NCBI GenBank assembly: GCA_018399915.1
Contig: JAGYNW010000075.1
Span: forward strand, 1-8,729
DNA: 8,729 nt
DNA from: Candidatus Omnitrophota bacterium
Lineage (GTDB): Bacteria > Omnitrophota > Gorgyraeia > Zapsychrales > Zapsychraceae
Reading direction: 5' to 3'
In this document: positions 1 through 7,218 of the stretch, one piece after another
How the letters are laid out: every line of letters starts with the position of its first letter
Position numbering within the stretch: the first letter of the stretch is position 1
Position numbers and translations under genes: made by a program
The notes under the pieces: generated by a model
Database searches by the model: none
Told to the model about the DNA's origin: nothing
The model's input: the letters and a program-made list of their open reading frames with translations, nothing else

Positions 1-1
1 G

Positions 2-1936
2 GCTGGATTGCCGGATGTTGAAGATACACCTTTGGTTGATCCTTGCGGACTTGTGACACCATTTGGAGATGGATGGTCGATTGATGCCTGGGTTACAAAC
101 AAGAATGGCAATGATCTAATTCCATCACGCGCCAAGGATGTGACACAGAATCTTGACTTGATTACCAATAATAGTATTGTGACAGAATCATTTGCTGGAG
201 ATATGCATCTCACTTCTAAAGTTGAAATGATTAAGATAAAGAATATTCCTGTTTGCCGGATATCTCTTAAGGCAGAGGGTCTATGTGACAGCAGCCTGGT
301 TGTTTCGTTAAGACCGTGCAATCCCGAGGGGGTCAGTTTTATTTCAAATATTGCATTACTCAAAGATAAGTCTGGTTGGCGAGTTGATAAAAAACAATCG
401 GTATCTTTTAGTGTTATGCCGGACACGTATTGTTTTTCTAATTTTCATCAGGGCGATGTCTATCACAAGCTTTACACGCCACAAGACATTAAAAAACATG
501 TGCAATGCCCTATTGAAATGGGCAGTGCTGCGGCCATGTTTCGATTAAATGAGAAAGGTAAAAGAGAAATCACTGTTGATATACCTTTAAAAGAAATGAT
601 CTTGGGCTCTCAAGATTCGAAAATGCGTTCGGATGATTGGGCTGATTGTCTCAAAGCTGCCGTACAGGTTAAAATTCCCAACCGCCATTTTCAATTTCTT
701 TTTGATGCTTCGCTTAGAACCGTTTTGATACATACAGCCAAGGATGTGTACGCTGGCCCGTATACGTATAAACGTTTCTGGTTCCGCGATACTGTTTTTA
801 TTACCTATGCTCTTTTGTGCAGTGGTTTTCATAAGCGAAGTGAAAATATCATTGATCAATTTGAGCACCGCCAGAAAATGAACGGTTACTTTGAGTCGCA
901 GGAAGGTGAGTGGGATTCTAATGGACAGGTCTTATGGCTGATCCAAAAGCATTGCCAGATGACAGGCACAAAGCCAAAGCCTGAATGGAAAAATATGATT
1001 CATAAAGGTATAAAATGGATTGTAAAGAAACGCCTTTCTTCTGATATCCCTAGTTTACATGCGGGGTTAATGCCATCGGGATTTAGCGCTGAACATTTTG
1101 GGCCAAACAATTATTATTATTGGGATAATTTTTGGAGCCTCGGAGGATTGAAAGCGGCTCTGCATTTATTGACTGAATACGGGGATACAGAATATACAAA
1201 ACGATTGTTAGAGCAAATAAAGCAATTTTCCCAGAGCATTGATCAGAGTCTGAACACAGTGGAAACCACAATCAAATCTCTGGCTATGCCGTCTTCACCC
1301 TATCGAAGATTAGATAGCGCATCGGTTGGCTCACTTGTGGCAGGGTACCCTTTGCAGTTATGGGAATCAAATAATATGCGTTTATGTGCCACCATTGAAT
1401 ATCTCTATACGAATTGTCTGGTTCATAATGGCTTGTTTCATGATATGAGTCATTCCGGGATCAATCCCTATTTAACTCTGCATATGGCGCAGGTATTTCT
1501 TCGTGCCGGGGATGCAAGATATTTTATATTGATGAAAGGGATTGCTGATCTTGCGTCCCCTACAGGTCAATGGCCCGAAGCCATTCATCCGCAGACTAAA
1601 GGCGGGTGCATGGGGGATGGTCAGCATACGTGGGCTGCGGCAGAATGGATTATGATGTTGAGAAGCTGTTTTCTGCGCGAAGAAGAGGAAGGGAAATTGA
1701 TTCTTTGTTCCGGCTTGCCATTAGAGTGGCTTGAGACAGATCAAGAGCTGTCATTTGGTCCTGCGCCGACTATTTTTGGGATCATTTCTTTGAAATTGAA
1801 AAAGACAGGTAATTCAATATGTGTCGAATGGCAGGCTGACTGGCATAAAAAAGCACCGATCCTTGAAGTAAGTTTCCCGGGAATGGCACCGGTTTTGGTT
1901 CCAGATAATCAACATCAGGTTGTCATTCCTTTATGA
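2..1936 (+). CDS. Putative (alpha/alpha)6-barrel glycoside hydrolase, 5'-partial
   Basis: This frame is open from the window edge; the first in-frame start is a TTG at 8 with no visible ribosome site, so the gene very likely begins upstream. About 645 codons are present. Numbering from the TTG, an N-terminal beta-rich part (to about 240) precedes an alpha-helical catalytic-type region. That region has an aromatic/charged segment RFWFRD (256-261), then NGYFESQEGEWDSNGQ, YYYWDNFWSLGG and a late WPEA segment (E524) followed by GGCMGDGQH and WAAAEW. Such Trp/Asp/Glu-rich motifs in helical repeats are typical of (alpha/alpha)6-toroid glucosidases, phosphorylases and debranching enzymes (GH15, GH63, GH78 and GH94-like folds). 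D261 and E524 are candidate catalytic acids, but this is inference. The last 80 residues form a beta-rich tail. I cannot assign family or substrate. No signal peptide can be judged because the N-terminus is missing. The VTT gene follows after 35 bases, so co-transcription is likely. Confidence 0.78.
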   Translation, partial: AGLPDVEDTPLVDPCGLVTPFGDGWSIDAWVTNKNGNDLIPSRAKDVTQNLDLITNNSIVTESFAGDMHLTSKVEMIKIKNIPVCRISLKAEGLCDSSLVVSLRPCNPEGVSFISNIALLKDKSGWRVDKKQSVSFSVMPDTYCFSNFHQGDVYHKLYTPQDIKKHVQCPIEMGSAAAMFRLNEKGKREITVDIPLKEMILGSQDSKMRSDDWADCLKAAVQVKIPNRHFQFLFDASLRTVLIHTAKDVYAGPYTYKRFWFRDTVFITYALLCSGFHKRSENIIDQFEHRQKMNGYFESQEGEWDSNGQVLWLIQKHCQMTGTKPKPEWKNMIHKGIKWIVKKRLSSDIPSLHAGLMPSGFSAEHFGPNNYYYWDNFWSLGGLKAALHLLTEYGDTEYTKRLLEQIKQFSQSIDQSLNTVETTIKSLAMPSSPYRRLDSASVGSLVAGYPLQLWESNNMRLCATIEYLYTNCLVHNGLFHDMSHSGINPYLTLHMAQVFLRAGDARYFILMKGIADLASPTGQWPEAIHPQTKGGCMGDGQHTWAAAEWIMMLRSCFLREEEEGKLILCSGLPLEWLETDQELSFGPAPTIFGIISLKLKKTGNSICVEWQADWHKKAPILEVSFPGMAPVLVPDNQHQVVIPL

Positions 1937-1971
1937 TAATGCCTGCTTGGTATTGATAAAAAAGGGCTTTT

Positions 1972-2652
1972 ATGCCGGTAAAGAAGAATAAAAAAATACG
2001 TTTAATACAAATTGGCTCTGCTGGTGCACTCTTTTTAATCGGCTTTTTAACTTTACGTCTATGGCATGTTGATTTGTCTCATTTAAAAATAAGTGACATG
2101 AAGCAAGCTGTCGAGGCGCATGGTTTTTGGGGTCCGATCATTTATATTGGATTTTATCAAATACGCCCTTTTATTTTAATCCCGTCAACGCCGGTTAAGA
2201 TTATTGCCGGGATTATTTGGGGATGGACAGGGCTGATTTATATTGTTGCTGCTGAGCTTATTTGTGCGGCGTGGCAGTTTTTCGCAGCGCGTTTTTTTCT
2301 GCATGATTGGGCTGAACGGCTAATCGGAGGCCGAATGGACGGCATTCATGCGTCGGTTGCTAAGAATGGATTTATGAGTGTTTTTTGGGTGCGTTTAATT
2401 CCCAATATTGCGTTGGATTTACAGAATTTGGCTTTTGGATTATCGCAGGTTAAATTCGGTGAATATATTATTGCCACTTTCATCGGACTCTTTCCGGGCA
2501 TGATGGTGTTGGTTTATTTTGGTGATTCCGCAACAGGGTTTTTTTCTAATCCGAGTCATTGGTGGAAAATCGCGCTTGCTTTAGCATTGATAGTTGCCGG
2601 ATATGGATTGAAAATATATCTGACAAAAAAATGGGTTAAAAGGAAAGTGTAA
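1972..2652 (+). CDS. VTT (TVP38/TMEM64, DedA-like) family integral membrane protein
   Basis: The product is 226 aa, a usual length for the SNARE-associated/VTT family. After a basic N-terminus (KKNKKIR) there is a first transmembrane helix at about 11-30. The family signature follows: GPIIYI (54-59), PSTPVKIIAGIIWGW (71-85) in a re-entrant/hydrophobic stretch, a polar FFAARFF (103-109), then RLIPNIALDLQNLAFGL (141-157) and a glycine-rich helix IGLFPGMM (171-178). A last helix lies at about 198-217, before a basic tail. Proteins of this fold are linked to lipid scrambling or transport and envelope homeostasis in bacteria and eukaryotes; the substrate here is unknown. The ATG is preceded by AAAGGG at 1961-1966. 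The stop codon is separated by one base from the start of the GT4 gene, implying translational coupling and a shared lipid/glycolipid task (inference). Confidence 0.9.
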   Translation: MPVKKNKKIRLIQIGSAGALFLIGFLTLRLWHVDLSHLKISDMKQAVEAHGFWGPIIYIGFYQIRPFILIPSTPVKIIAGIIWGWTGLIYIVAAELICAAWQFFAARFFLHDWAERLIGGRMDGIHASVAKNGFMSVFWVRLIPNIALDLQNLAFGLSQVKFGEYIIATFIGLFPGMMVLVYFGDSATGFFSNPSHWWKIALALALIVAGYGLKIYLTKKWVKRKV

Positions 2653-2653
2653 A

Positions 2654-4018
2654 ATGAAGATTGTGATGATGACAAATACATATAAACCAATCGTCGGGGG
2701 GTTGGAAAAATCGATTGAGGTTTTTTCTAATGAATTCCGTAAACGCGGGCATAAAGTCTTAATTATTGCGCCGGGGTTTGAAGGCACGGAAAAGAATGAA
2801 AAAGATATCTTTCGACTTCCTTCGATTCCTAATTTTAATCATACGGACTTTTCGGTTGAATTGCCGGTTTCCACCCAGCTTAATAAGGTTTTTAAGAAAT
2901 TTAACCCCGATATCATCCATACCCATCATCCCTTTTTAGTCGGTGACACAGCCCTTAGGGCGTCTGCGAAGTTTGATATTCCCATTATCTTTACAAATCA
3001 CACCTTATATGAAGAAAATACTCATTATGTGCCTGGTGATTCAACAGCTATGAAAACTTTTGTAATTAAACTCGCAAAAGGTTATGCCGATTTGTGCGAT
3101 CAGGTGATTGCGCCCAGCGAAAGTGTGGCCGAACTTCTGAAAAAAAGAGGTGTAAGGGTTCCGATTGAAGTGCTGCCTACGGGTATCTATGTGAATGATT
3201 TTAAAAAAGGCGACGGTGATACATTTCGCAAATTTTATGATATCCCCCCCCAAGCCTTTGCCGTTGGTATTATCAGCCGGTTGGCTGAGGAAAAAAACAT
3301 TTTATTTGTTTCAAAAGCAGTAGTGACATTTTTAAAGAAAAATAAGAATGCCTATTTTGTTATGGTCGGCAGTGGCCCATTATTGGAGGAAATAAAAAGC
3401 ATTTTTGAAAAGGAGAAATTGTCACAGCGTTTAATAACAACTGGTGTTTTGAAAAATAAACAACTGGTTAGTGCCTATGCTGCGCTTGATGTGTTTGCTT
3501 TTGCCTCACACAGTGAGACGCAGGGCATGGTTTTGGCGGAGGCCATGGCGGCTGGCACACCTGTTGTGGCTGTGGATGCGCCAGGGGTCAGAGAGATAGT
3601 AAAAGACAAGCAAAATGGGAGGATCATTAAAAAAGATAGTATTCGCGAATTTGCCGCATGCCTTGATTGGGTTTTTAAATTATCTGTAAAGGATAGGAAG
3701 GATTTATCGAAAAATGCCCAGCATACCGCACAGGAATATTCCGTGCCGCTGTGTGTGGATAAGGCGCTTAAATTATATACATTAACCATTAAACTGCACC
3801 GCAAAGAAAAAGATTTGGAAAATAGCCTTTGGCGTAAAGCTATGCGCATGTTGAAAATGCAATCAGAAATAATGGCCAATACCTCCAGTGCGGCAACATC
3901 CGCTGTTTTTGGTATTCCGCTGACGACAATGAATAATATTACCAAGAGAATAAAGAAGGGCTTTAGGGAATTCATCAAAGCGGGACGAAAAAAAGACAAA
4001 TCTTCTTGCCCTCATTAG
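2654..4018 (+). CDS. GT4-family (GT-B fold) glycosyltransferase, probably membrane-lipid or surface glycan directed
   Basis: The product is 454 aa. The N-terminal Rossmann domain opens with KIVMMTNTYKPIVGGLEKS (2-20), whose GG loop is typical of GT4. IIHTHHPFLVG (87-97) resembles the acceptor-side motif of diacylglycerol glucosyltransferases and related enzymes. The C-terminal donor domain has ISRLAEEKN (207-215; R209 and K214 likely contact nucleotide phosphates), GVLKNKQLVSAYAALDVFAF and the EX7E motif E288-E296 in SETQGMVLAEAMAAGTPVV. A tail of about 75 residues after 380 is unusual: it is basic, helical and amphipathic (KRIKKGFREFIKAGRKK), suggesting membrane association. The ribosome site AGGA (2641-2644) lies inside the VTT gene. 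A run of eight C (3244-3251) interrupts AT-rich coding sequence. The amber stop is followed in frame by 49 open codons including a transmembrane helix. Exact donor and acceptor cannot be told from sequence. Confidence 0.93.
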   Translation: MKIVMMTNTYKPIVGGLEKSIEVFSNEFRKRGHKVLIIAPGFEGTEKNEKDIFRLPSIPNFNHTDFSVELPVSTQLNKVFKKFNPDIIHTHHPFLVGDTALRASAKFDIPIIFTNHTLYEENTHYVPGDSTAMKTFVIKLAKGYADLCDQVIAPSESVAELLKKRGVRVPIEVLPTGIYVNDFKKGDGDTFRKFYDIPPQAFAVGIISRLAEEKNILFVSKAVVTFLKKNKNAYFVMVGSGPLLEEIKSIFEKEKLSQRLITTGVLKNKQLVSAYAALDVFAFASHSETQGMVLAEAMAAGTPVVAVDAPGVREIVKDKQNGRIIKKDSIREFAACLDWVFKLSVKDRKDLSKNAQHTAQEYSVPLCVDKALKLYTLTIKLHRKEKDLENSLWRKAMRMLKMQSEIMANTSSAATSAVFGIPLTTMNNITKRIKKGFREFIKAGRKKDKSSCPH

Positions 4019-4036
4019 GAATCTTGGGCAACCTTA

Positions 4037-4168
4037 ATGGGATACGTATCAGATGAGGTGAAAGATGCCCTGCAGCCAAAACAAATTGCATTTCTCATTG
4101 CTGGCGTTTTATTTCTAATTTTATTGATTCCAAATGATTATAACATCCTCCATCGTTTTAAATTATAG
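4037..4168 (+). CDS. Possible small membrane protein, or detached C-terminal anchor of the GT4 enzyme
   Basis: A 43-codon frame begins at ATG 4037 and encodes a polar start (MGYVSDEVKDALQPKQ), one strong transmembrane helix (IAFLIAGVLFLILLI, residues 17-31) and a short basic tail ending HRFKL. It lies in the same frame as the glycosyltransferase, 18 bases after the amber stop at 4016-4018, and no stop occurs between them. The ribosome site is weak (GGG at 4026-4028), so expression as an independent protein would rely on re-initiation. Alternatives are that the amber codon is a recent mutation or sequencing error in a longer membrane-anchored GT4 protein, or that the frame is a chance ORF. The clean hydrophobic profile favours something real. 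Confidence 0.4.
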   Translation: MGYVSDEVKDALQPKQIAFLIAGVLFLILLIPNDYNILHRFKL

Positions 4169-4362
4169 ACATCAATGTCATATACATCCATCTCAACAGG
4201 TGAATGAATATGACCCTTCCGCACAACCTTAAAATCTTTGTAAATAATTATGATCCATGTGCTTAGAAAAAGATTTTTCACGAAACCTACACCTGGCGAT
4301 TGGCTTCGTTACCAGGAAACAATGCTGAGGATAGTTAAAAACCAGCCAGATTTCTGAGCAAA

Positions 4363-4391
4363 TTTAGATAGTGTAAAATATGCTGGATAAT
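4363..4391 (+). promoter_or_regulatory. Weak sigma-70-like promoter candidate for the exported-protein genes
   Basis: TTTAGA (4363-4368, 4 of 6 to the -35 consensus) and GATAAT (4386-4391, 5 of 6 to the -10 consensus) are 17 bases apart. They would start transcription near 4398, about 85 bases before the lipoprotein gene. The direct repeat overlaps both spacer and -10. In AT-rich DNA such matches occur by chance, so this is only a candidate. Confidence 0.25.
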
Positions 4392-4404
4392 GTAAAATAT
4401 GCTG
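4372..4404 (+). repeat. Two direct copies of a 14-bp word, period 19
   Basis: TGTAAAATATGCTG occurs exactly at 4372-4385 and again at 4391-4404. The copies are 19 bases apart and lie about 80-110 bases upstream of the first exported-protein gene. The spacing and position allow an operator or a short slippage duplication; the sequence alone does not decide. Confidence 0.7.
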
Positions 4405-4472
4405 CTGACTTTTGAAAAAATAAGCAGAGTGTAGTAACCTAAGTTAGTAAATTCTAGCGGAATAACTAACCA

Positions 4473-4477
4473 GGAGG
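4473..4477 (+). promoter_or_regulatory. Strong ribosome-binding site that fixes the start at ATG 4484
   Basis: GGAGG lies six bases before ATG 4484. The in-frame TTG at 4478 directly abuts the site and cannot use it well, so the ATG is the better start. Confidence 0.8.
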
Positions 4478-4483
4478 TTGATA

Positions 4484-5002
4484 ATGAACAAAATTTCGAA
4501 TATTATATTTATTTTGGCGTTTGCCGTTTCAACAATGACCGGCTGTTATACTGTTAAGGCACAAACAGAAACGGTTTTGGAGCATCGTATCACATATGAT
4601 GCCAAGGGAACCCGCTCGGAGTCCCGTCACGGATATTTATACGTTGACGGCAATGCTGTTCCGGATGTGTTTCAGCTGGTTTATGATGGGCAAAAATATT
4701 ATTCCTTCCGCACAAGGAGTAATATGTGGGGAGATGACGGTTATCATGTCGCGTATCGGGATTTAGAAATTCCGCGTTCCGATAAATCAGTGACGGCGCA
4801 AGAATTTGACCGGGGTTGGTATTTAGGTAAAAAGAAGAAATCCGGAACCCCGAAACACTGGATTTATGTCGAATGGAATCAGGAGTCCGCGTTTACCGCT
4901 CCTTCGGCATTAACGTCTATGGCTGAAGATCTCAATTTAAGACCGATCAATCGCGTCGCACGGTTAAAGTTGGAATTGCCGGTTAGACGAAACCCAAAAT
5001 AA
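4484..5002 (+). CDS. Exported protein of unknown function, probable lipoprotein
   Basis: Starting at ATG 4484, the product is 172 aa. It has a basic N-terminus (MNK), a hydrophobic stretch (4-17) and the sequence STMTGC with Cys21. This reads as a lipobox with an unusual Met at -3. A signal peptidase I site after VKA (24-26) is the alternative. The mature part looks beta-rich and polar, with YLYVDG, QLVYDGQKYYSFRTR and a WGDDGYHVAYRD segment. A lysine-rich KKKKSGTPKHW loop precedes the basic C-terminus (PVRRNPK). I do not recognise the family. Only 11 bases separate its stop from the next gene, so the two are very likely co-transcribed; the partner is also secreted. Confidence 0.82.
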   Translation: MNKISNIIFILAFAVSTMTGCYTVKAQTETVLEHRITYDAKGTRSESRHGYLYVDGNAVPDVFQLVYDGQKYYSFRTRSNMWGDDGYHVAYRDLEIPRSDKSVTAQEFDRGWYLGKKKKSGTPKHWIYVEWNQESAFTAPSALTSMAEDLNLRPINRVARLKLELPVRRNPK

Positions 5003-5013
5003 AAAGGAGGTAT

Positions 5014-6645
5014 ATGAAAGTCATTAACACAGGTATCCCGATTTTATGTTTTATTGTCATGATGTCCGCGGTTGCCGGAGCTAAGACCGAAGAGCCACAG
5101 ACAGTGACTGACGCTCAGAGAGCGATCCAGGATGCTAAAACTTATTTTGAATCAAAGCTCAAGAATTATCCGTCGGGTCCTCAGTTCGGAATGAGTCTTA
5201 CGTTGAATAATGTTGATTGGCAGGATAGAGTGGTCGATAATGAAAGAAATTTCTCCAAGAGGATGAATAAAGAACCCTCATCCGAGCAGTATTGGAGCAG
5301 TCTTTTGGATAATATTATCTTTCAGATCGAAAAAAATATTGAACTCAGGAAAAAGAAAAAAAGAGCGCTTAAAAAAAGATATTATCTTCGTCGCAATGAC
5401 ATATCCGACAAAGTGTACAGCTCATATTATGGTGCCGGTGTAACCAGCGAAGAGCTTCAGGCCAAGATGGATGAGATGGCGCAGGAGCTGAACCCGGAGC
5501 TTTACAAAAGGCATCAAGCGCTTCCCTCTGAAATCGAGGCGATTGATGAACAGCTGGGGCTTCTGACCCGTATGCTTGATGACCTTCAGCAGAAACATGG
5601 GCAATGGCAGGGGAAAGATTATCAGGGAGGATCAGATCAAGGCGGGTATGAGTATGTGGCCCCGAGCTTTAGTATGCCATCCATAAATATTGATATTGAT
5701 ATGCCTGGTTCGTCTTCAAAAAAGAAAGCTACAGCCAAAGCGATAGTTCAGGAACCGGAGCCAGAGGTGGAAGCGGAACAAACATCGCAGCCAGAACCAG
5801 AGCCAGAACCAGAGCCAAAATCCATTCCGGAGCCGATCGATCTTGATGTTTTTGTGCAAGTGCTCGAAGAACAGATCGATAACGATCCACAGATGCAGGA
5901 AGATTTAGAACAGTACACCAAGCTGAAAGAAGCGTATCAAAAAGCGCAGGAAAATGCTGAAGATCAAGAGCCCATTGTTACCGGGCAATTCAATGATGTG
6001 TTGGAAGATCTGTTCGTTAGTCAGGATAACCCGAAACAAGATGATTTTCAGACTTTTAATGAACAGATGGAAGATCAGCCTGAAGACGTTCAGGTGAAAT
6101 CGCTGAATCGCCATCATATGAAGGCTGTGGATACTGAAGCCGCGGACACCTTTAAAATCGGTATGAAGGCGATGACGGAAACCAGTGACCTTGGCGGCAA
6201 AGTCAGTTCCGCCCTAGATGTCTATGGACAGGTCGGCGAGAAAATGACAGAAACTGGCACGACTGTGATGAATCATTTGGTCACGCGAAGCGAAGAGGTC
6301 CATAACTCGAATTTCACAAGATTGAAGGCATTGTTCGAGTCGCAAGGCAAGACACCTTCGATCGACACACAGTTGAAATTTGATGTAAAAGGACAAACCG
6401 TTGCCGCTACGGTAGACCACTGGCGTCCCGTCAGTATCAATGGGGAGATGTTCTATTTAGCGGAAAAGTTTGATGGAAATCCATCTGGAATTTTAGTTAA
6501 ATTTGAAAAAAAACCGAAGTGGGTCATTTTTTCAGATGAAACGATCGAAGTCTATCATACGGATCCGAAAAAGATGAAAATAAATGAGGACGCAAATTAT
6601 ACATCAATGCAAAATCCTAAGAAAATTCATAGTATTAAAAAATAG
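5014..6645 (+). CDS. Secreted coiled-coil protein with Pro-Glu linker, unknown function
   Basis: The product is 543 aa with a clear Sec signal peptide: MKVINTG, a hydrophobic core to about 20, then AGA and a cleavage site near residue 23. Residues 30-200 are charged and helical, with likely coiled coil (IEKNIELRKKKKRALKKRYY at 105-124; PSEIEAIDEQLGLLTRMLDD at 171-190). Residues 200-240 are low in complexity and rich in Gly and Ser. A Pro-Glu stretch at 247-274 (including QPEPEPEPEPK) resembles extended periplasmic linkers. A second acidic helical block spans 275-440, and a small C-terminal domain follows at 450-543 (QLKFDVKGQTVAATVDHW and INGEMFYLAEKF). No catalytic motif is visible and the mature part has no Cys. 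The ribosome site AAGGAGG (5004-5010) lies only three bases before ATG. It sits between two other exported proteins and is probably part of an envelope complex (inference). Confidence 0.85.
   Translation: MKVINTGIPILCFIVMMSAVAGAKTEEPQTVTDAQRAIQDAKTYFESKLKNYPSGPQFGMSLTLNNVDWQDRVVDNERNFSKRMNKEPSSEQYWSSLLDNIIFQIEKNIELRKKKKRALKKRYYLRRNDISDKVYSSYYGAGVTSEELQAKMDEMAQELNPELYKRHQALPSEIEAIDEQLGLLTRMLDDLQQKHGQWQGKDYQGGSDQGGYEYVAPSFSMPSINIDIDMPGSSSKKKATAKAIVQEPEPEVEAEQTSQPEPEPEPEPKSIPEPIDLDVFVQVLEEQIDNDPQMQEDLEQYTKLKEAYQKAQENAEDQEPIVTGQFNDVLEDLFVSQDNPKQDDFQTFNEQMEDQPEDVQVKSLNRHHMKAVDTEAADTFKIGMKAMTETSDLGGKVSSALDVYGQVGEKMTETGTTVMNHLVTRSEEVHNSNFTRLKALFESQGKTPSIDTQLKFDVKGQTVAATVDHWRPVSINGEMFYLAEKFDGNPSGILVKFEKKPKWVIFSDETIEVYHTDPKKMKINEDANYTSMQNPKKIHSIKK
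5791..5814 (+). repeat. Tandem 12-bp repeat encoding Pro-Glu
   Basis: CCAGAACCAGAG occurs twice head to tail and encodes alternating Pro and Glu in the linker of the 543-aa protein. Such tracts change length easily by slippage in multiples of six bases without shifting the frame. Confidence 0.8.
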
Positions 6646-6653
6646 GGGGGCAG

Positions 6654-7130
6654 ATGACAAAAAAGACATGGATGAATAATTTTGGGTTGATCATACTGGC
6701 TTCTGTTTGTGTTTTGGCGGGATGTCAAAAAAAAGAACCGGTTGCCTCTGAATCCAAGCATCAGACGCACGAACAACAATCGAAAAGCATGATCACCCCG
6801 ATACAAAAAGCGCAAGCCATGCTGAATGTGGTCGGCCTGGACGCAGAGATCAAAGAAAAACAAAAGTCTGTTGTGGCGACATTTTCCTTGTCAGGTAAAA
6901 ATCCTTTATTAGACGCTGTTTTGAAAAGCGGAATGATAACAGGAGCTGTTGCCAGAAATTTTAAAACCGATAAACCTCTTTTTGTCATTGGCCTGTTGGA
7001 TGGAGAGCCGGCCAGCGCGTTTGAAATCGAGCTGGACGAAGCTCAGAAGTTTTTGGAGGGTTCCGCGGAATTTTCAAACGGCCAAGGATTCAAGGTCGTT
7101 GATGTTCAAACGCTCAAAAATTTATTGTGA
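6654..7130 (+). CDS. Small lipoprotein of unknown function
   Basis: The product is 158 aa. It has a canonical lipoprotein signal: MTKK, a hydrophobic segment FGLIILASVCVLAG (10-23) and lipobox LAGC with Cys24. QKKEP after the Cys lacks an Asp at +2, which in enteric bacteria would favour the outer membrane. A Gln/Ser/Lys-rich linker (about 25-48) is followed by a compact alpha/beta-looking domain (about 49-158). This domain includes VVGLDAEIKEKQKSVVATF, a KNPLLDAVLKSGM helix and LFVIGLLDGEP. No family was recognised. It starts eight bases after the previous stop, with a G-run (6645-6650) as ribosome site, and is the last gene of the three-gene exported set. Confidence 0.85.
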   Translation: MTKKTWMNNFGLIILASVCVLAGCQKKEPVASESKHQTHEQQSKSMITPIQKAQAMLNVVGLDAEIKEKQKSVVATFSLSGKNPLLDAVLKSGMITGAVARNFKTDKPLFVIGLLDGEPASAFEIELDEAQKFLEGSAEFSNGQGFKVVDVQTLKNLL

Positions 7131-7131
7131 G

Positions 7132-7173
7132 GTAGAAACAGTAGAAGGAGTAGATGGGAGTAGAAGAGGTAGA
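7132..7173 (+). repeat. Five phased GTAGA direct repeats
   Basis: GTAGA starts at 7132, 7141, 7150, 7160 and 7169, spaced 9, 9, 10 and 9 bases apart within an almost pure purine tract. The array begins one base after the lipoprotein stop and ends just before the -35 candidate of the next gene. A degenerate microsatellite or an operator would both fit. Confidence 0.7.
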
Positions 7174-7183
7174 ATTTGACTGC

Positions 7184-7213
7184 TTGACTTAGCCGCATTG
7201 TGACTGTTAAAAT
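7184..7213 (+). promoter_or_regulatory. Candidate sigma-70 promoter for the nuclease gene
   Basis: TTGACT (7184-7189) and TAAAAT (7208-7213) each match the consensus at five of six positions with an 18-base spacer. A second TTGACT at 7176-7181 overlaps the upstream side. Transcription would start near 7220, the first bases of the inverted repeat, leaving an untranslated leader of about 88 bases. Confidence 0.45.
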
Positions 7214-7218
7214 ACCTG

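Larger units (their letters stand above)
4169..4483. other. Intergenic stretch with no convincing gene
   Basis: About 315 bases separate the small membrane frame from the exported-protein genes. I see no RNA gene and no strong terminator. One weak hairpin, CCTGG paired with CCAGG (about 4291-4315), lacks a T-run. The right part holds a 19-bp direct repeat and a weak promoter candidate, listed separately. Confidence 0.6.

Noticed and set aside
3475..3999. Long minus-strand open frame of 174 codons opposite the GT4 C-terminal half
   Set aside because: It lies wholly inside a well-supported gene, has no ribosome site I can see, and its composition follows from the + strand codons.
4138..4281. 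Minus-strand frame of 47 codons from a GTG, ending in a KRWRML-type tail
   Set aside because: Codons read plausibly, but there is no ribosome site, no recognised motif and it partly overlaps the small membrane frame. It could be a gene remnant, but I cannot support it.
4478..4483. TTG at 4478 as the start of the first exported protein
   Set aside because: The TTG directly touches the GGAGG, leaving no spacer. ATG 4484 has ideal spacing and gives a normal signal sequence.
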